NCBI RefSeq assembly: GCF_003254395.2 | Contig: NC_037648.1 | Coordinates: 11,658,009 to 11,722,008 of the forward strand | Direction: 5' to 3' | Length of the DNA: 64,000 bases | DNA from: Apis mellifera | Lineage: Eukaryota > Arthropoda > Insecta > Hymenoptera > Apidae | Part shown: piece by piece, positions 60,249-64,000 of the stretch | Layout: each line of letters opens with the position of its first letter | Position numbering within the stretch: position 1 is the first letter of the stretch | The notes under the pieces: generated by a model | Databases searched by the model: none | What the model was told of the DNA's origin: nothing | What the model saw: the letters and a program-made list of their open reading frames with translations, nothing else | Program-made: the position numbers and the translations under genes

Positions 60249-60290
60249 CTCTTCTTCTTCTTCTTCTTCTTCTTCTTCTTCTTCTTCTTT
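60249..60290. repeat. CTT trinucleotide repeat
   Basis: Perfect (CTT)n of about 14 units. Confidence 0.95.
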
Positions 60291-62590
60291 CGAGAGGGAT
60301 AAATGGAGATATCGGAATATTACAAGTGTCGCGTTCGGTTAACTCGTTGTTCCTTCTATCCTACTCAAACTGGAAACTTACTACTATATAACTCGTGGAT
60401 AGAGTTGTCTGTTGACTCGATTTTCGAGATATTCCGTTTGAAACGGAAACGGCGTTTAGGATAATCGTAATTTCGTAAAAATTGTCTCGAGGGTAAAGAA
60501 GACAAGAGTAAGGGAGATGATACGCGCGATTTAATCAAACTCTCGTTGCATCTATTATGGTGGAAAAGCTGCCGTGGTCACGGTAGCCACGTACGGAGGG
60601 GAGGGAAGAGAGAGAGAGAGAAAAGAAAAAAAAAAACTTTCAATTTGCATCGGCCGCCATTCTTCAGCTCCTTTGAATTCCGTCGCTATAGCGACCTTTG
60701 TCCGGATCGTGCCACAATGGCCACTATCTTCTCCCTCGGCTCTCCGCTTCTTCCTGGAGAAACCGTCGCAAACAAAGAATCCTCCCTGCACCCCCACGAG
60801 AAAAAGGGCAAAAAGGCGAAAAAGGTCGATACACGAATAAGCGATGCGCCGCTTGGATAATCCGAGAAAAAAGACCGCGAAACGTGAACTCGCACTGTGC
60901 CGCACCAACCAACCCCCTTCCTCCTTCCTCCGACGACTCTTCCACCCGCCCCCCTCCTCCCTCTCCTCGCCCCCTTCGATCGTCCCGATACCGAGTTAAC
61001 GTGTGTGTGCACGTGTGGCACGAGGGTGAGTACGAGTGTAACGAGTTTTTGGAAACTTGGTGGCGGCCATCTTCGAATCGAGAGGGATTTATTCATTCCC
61101 TTCAATTCTGGCAGCCAATTAATTAAGTCACGAAATTTTACATGGAAAATTAAACATCTATCTTTTCAATGCTCGAATTCGAAAGGAAACATAATAATTA
61201 AAAAATACGCGATGTAAGAACGAAAATTTTTTCTTACAATCTCTCTTCTTCTCTATAGTTTGTCCATCCATGTTCTTCGATCTTTCTTTCGAAAATCATG
61301 GTTCGTCAGAGAAAGAGAGAGAGAGAGAGGAAGAAAGAGAGGGGTTGCTCATGGTCGGGCTACGAGGAGTGCTTCAAAAGCTGGAAAGCTCAAAAGCCCC
61401 TGCACGGCTCGAAAGCGCAGCAGATCGTAACGACAGGGCGTACGAGTGACTCGTTACCCCTGGAGGGAGGAAAGTCAGGCCGTGGTCCACCCTCGTGTGT
61501 GCAATCGTGTGTCGGCCGCGCGATTTACGCGGCTGATAGACCTTCCTTCCCCCTCTCTGCTGATGGACCCCGTAACTTTTGCCAAATATTCGGCGACGTA
61601 CCGATAGAGAACAAGAGAGAGAGAGAGAGAAGAGGGTGATCGAAAACGCGGAAGGAAGAGCAAGAAGGATCGAAAGGGGAGAGATGGAGAGAGAAGGATA
61701 GAAGGGGAGAATGAGAAAGGAAACAAAGCGAACGGCGTGACTGCGGTGGCCAATGGGAGTCCCGTGCGAGGGGACATCGGGACCGAATCAGTTTATGCGC
61801 GACAGGTTCTGGAAAGAGAGAAAAAGAAGCCGAAAGCGGGAGAAAAGGGAGAGGAAGAAGGGAGGGTGGGAGGAGGAGGAGGAGGAGGAGGAAGAAGAAG
61901 ATAGAGGAAGAGAGCCCAGGGGCCAACCAGATTGTGTATACTTTGCCAACTCTCCAACCTTCTGGTTCGCCGCCATGGAGAGACATTATTTACAACGGAG
62001 GCTTTGGTAGACAATGCTTGTGGGGTACCCGCGGCCATCTTTCGTTCCTTTTCTGTTCTCCATATGCAACAGCATCTGCCGTTGCTCCGACCATCCTATC
62101 GGGCTCCTCTTCACCGAGAAAAGGGAACAACTGACTCCTACCTCTTCTTCTTCGCTACACCCTCCCCAACGTCGATTCCGTCCACTGCGAACATCTACTA
62201 CGAATTTCTTCTACTCGACTTAAACTTCGAAATCGATCGTGAAACACGTGCCTCTGGACACATATATTTGAAGGTATATATATTTAAAGTATCCAAAGTT
62301 TTGAAGTTGATCGATTGACTTATGCAACTTATGTAACGTTTCGTCCCTTGGAACGAAATCTATGATTTCTTCCTCTTCTTTTCTTTTCTTTTCTTTCTTT
62401 TTTTTCAAACGGTGGAGTAATAATCTATTGTCTGGCAGACGCGCAAGCTGGAACAGCGGGCTCATTCCGATTCAACGGATGCGCTATGATTAGCCGGGAC
62501 ACGGCCGCGCCACGGATGATGATGCTTCCTGTCCTGTATCACGGATCTTATCCATCCGATCTATCCTTCAGCGAGAAACGGTCGTAACGT
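60291..62590. other. Non-coding stretch, purine/pyrimidine-asymmetric
   Basis: Contains GA-rich blocks (60596-60640, 61305-61345, 61612-61720), a GGA/GAA tract at about 61870-61905 and GC-rich patches (60640-61060, 61360-61580). Many overlapping frames are simple-sequence artefacts. No gene recognised. Confidence 0.45.
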
Positions 62591-63171
62591 TCCGTTCAGC
62601 AGGTGTGTTCCGCCACATCCCTTTGGACGGCGTTTTTGCTCCCCCCGGTGAAAGCTCGTCGACGGCGGCCGCGTTTTATTACGATTCCCGAGTAATCACC
62701 TGGTCAACGTGGCAGACGTTCCTTCCACTCTTCGTAATTCCGCTCTCCATTGTAATTCGTCCCTCCTCTCCCCTAATTAAAACGCAATTTCTCATACGGC
62801 CACGTGGTGGACACGGCATCGAGAGAAGGGAGAACCTTCCTCGCCCCTTCGTCGCTTTCCGTTTTTATCATTTCCACGAGTGGGAAAGGGGAGGGAGTGA
62901 AAGAGGAGGAGGAGGAGGAGAGGTTCCCGCAGCAGGTAGGTCCATCTCCGGAGGAGCGCGGTATACCGAATACTGGTTTTCTTGCGGGTATAACCGATAT
63001 ACACGGGTAACGCGTGCCTCTGTCACCCTGTCGGCGGCCATCTGCCGTCCCAGCTTCCGGCGAAGCGAGCCAACTCCGAGAGGCAATCGAATCGGCAGCG
63101 AAGCTTATCGCGAGGAGAGCAAAGAACGAAGAGAAGGGAAAAGAAGAAGAAAAAGCGAAGAGAGAAGAAGC

Positions 63172-63208
<37 letters not shown>

Positions 63209-64000
63209 CGAGGTCCCCTCGGCTATCGGCGGAAGCGTAGCATCGAATGCAATGGCGGTAGATGGTGGTTGGTAGCAGCTGGCTCTCTACGTGGCTGCCC
63301 TTCTTGCAGTCAGAAAACGAGTCGCGGTCTCCTCTCTTGCGCTCCAACTCGGTCCGCGTAGACTCATCCTTGTGCCGCTGGTGTATACACGTACGCGTCA
63401 CTTACACACGTTCACGAGGGCTTCTCTCTGGCCGGGAGAGACAGTCGTGTATATATCGAGTTGGCAAGCAAGAGACGATTGCCGGACCCTGGCTCCCGCA
63501 AGAGCAGCCGCCCCAATAAAAACTCCGCTCCTCGAGGTCCTCTCTCGTTGTCTCCTCGTACTCGCTCTCTCTCTTTTTCTCTCTCTATCTCTCTTTTTCT
63601 CTCTCTATCTCTCTTCTTCTCGTCCTTCGTCTCCTCGAGGAAAGAAGAACGGGGAAGAGAGAGCGGAGAGGAAGATTCTCCGCCTTTCGTTCTCTCCCTC
63701 GAGGAGGAACCGGGCGCGGTCCACGTTCCGACGTTTGACAGAACAAAAGACTATCGACCGAACCGGTGAACGCACCGTCCAAGCCTTCCTTCTTCCCTCG
63801 AAACTAGCCTTCTCGAGACTTTCCTCGTCCCTGTCCTCTATTATCGTGCTCACCCTCTCTCTCTCTTGTTCCTCCTTGTTCCCCTCCATCGATCCTCCTT
63901 GATCGTCCTTCGTCGTTACTCGCCTGCTCTGTCGGATGTCCTCGGGAATAGAGGAGGGCACCAGTGCGCTACCGTGTCCAGCGCACGGCATGCGGTTCAA
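62591..64000. promoter_or_regulatory. GC-rich right edge, possible promoter region
   Basis: Continuous GC-rich sequence with an E-box (ccacgtgg at about 62801), a TA/GA microsatellite (63171-63210), an initiator-like gagacagtcg beside a TATA-like gtatatatcg (63437-63460), and CT-rich simple repeats at 63565-63620. A promoter or 5' exon could lie here and continue past the window, but strand and gene cannot be decided. Confidence 0.25.

Noticed and set aside
62605..63240. 211-codon plus-strand frame
   Set aside because: It runs through GAGG, TA and GA simple repeats, with no start context, splice sites or protein similarity.

Overview
This is an animal nuclear genome window, most likely a bee (Hymenoptera, probably Apis). 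That assignment is inference from three things: AT-rich, poly(A/T)-laden intergenic DNA that is unusually rich in CpG-containing words (tcga, cgaa, cgcg), compact GT-AG introns of about 60-100 bp, and a clear insect version of an animal-specific gene. There are no bacterial-style operons, CRISPR arrays, rRNA genes or intact transposons.

The one gene that can be read with confidence is a ferlin of the otoferlin type on the minus strand. It runs from a proposed start at 43929 to a stop at 27655. I reconstructed 28 coding exons by matching splice sites, phases and alignment to vertebrate otoferlin. Their lengths sum to 5193 nt, exactly 1731 codons, giving 1730 residues plus stop, and every junction is in phase. 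The order is C2B, C2C, central Fer region, FerB, C2D, the cryptic C2 between D and E, C2E, C2F, one C-terminal membrane anchor. The N-terminal C2A of vertebrate otoferlin was not found.

Right of the ferlin, after about 590 bp of AT-rich DNA, a divergent plus-strand transcript seems to begin near 44.5 kb. It has two exons supported by strong splice sites (to 44875, and 45286-45375), and the second exon ends exactly on an ATG. Two perfect copies of a CTCF-like 10-mer lie in its first intron. The rest, 45.4-64 kb, holds no recognisable coding exon. It alternates AT-rich DNA with GC/CpG-rich islands, GA/CT, TTC and GGT microsatellites and one 3-copy minisatellite, and looks like a long first intron or regulatory domain of a developmental gene.

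Left of the ferlin, 0-27 kb is also essentially non-coding. A GC-rich 5' exon with a strong donor (20162 to about 20760, minus strand) suggests a promoter firing leftwards into a 20 kb intron or intergenic region. That region contains islands of enhancer-like sequence (POU octamer, forkhead, nuclear-receptor and CRE sites), a possible minus-strand internal exon at 14122-14417 and a decayed coding-like fragment at 22825-23031.

I did not find a novel multi-gene system. The more interesting points are the domain-level divergence of the bee ferlin (no C2A, acidic loops apparently lost in C2C), its block of frame-neutral exons over C2D, the divergent promoter with CTCF-like sites, and a decayed tandem duplication in a ferlin intron.
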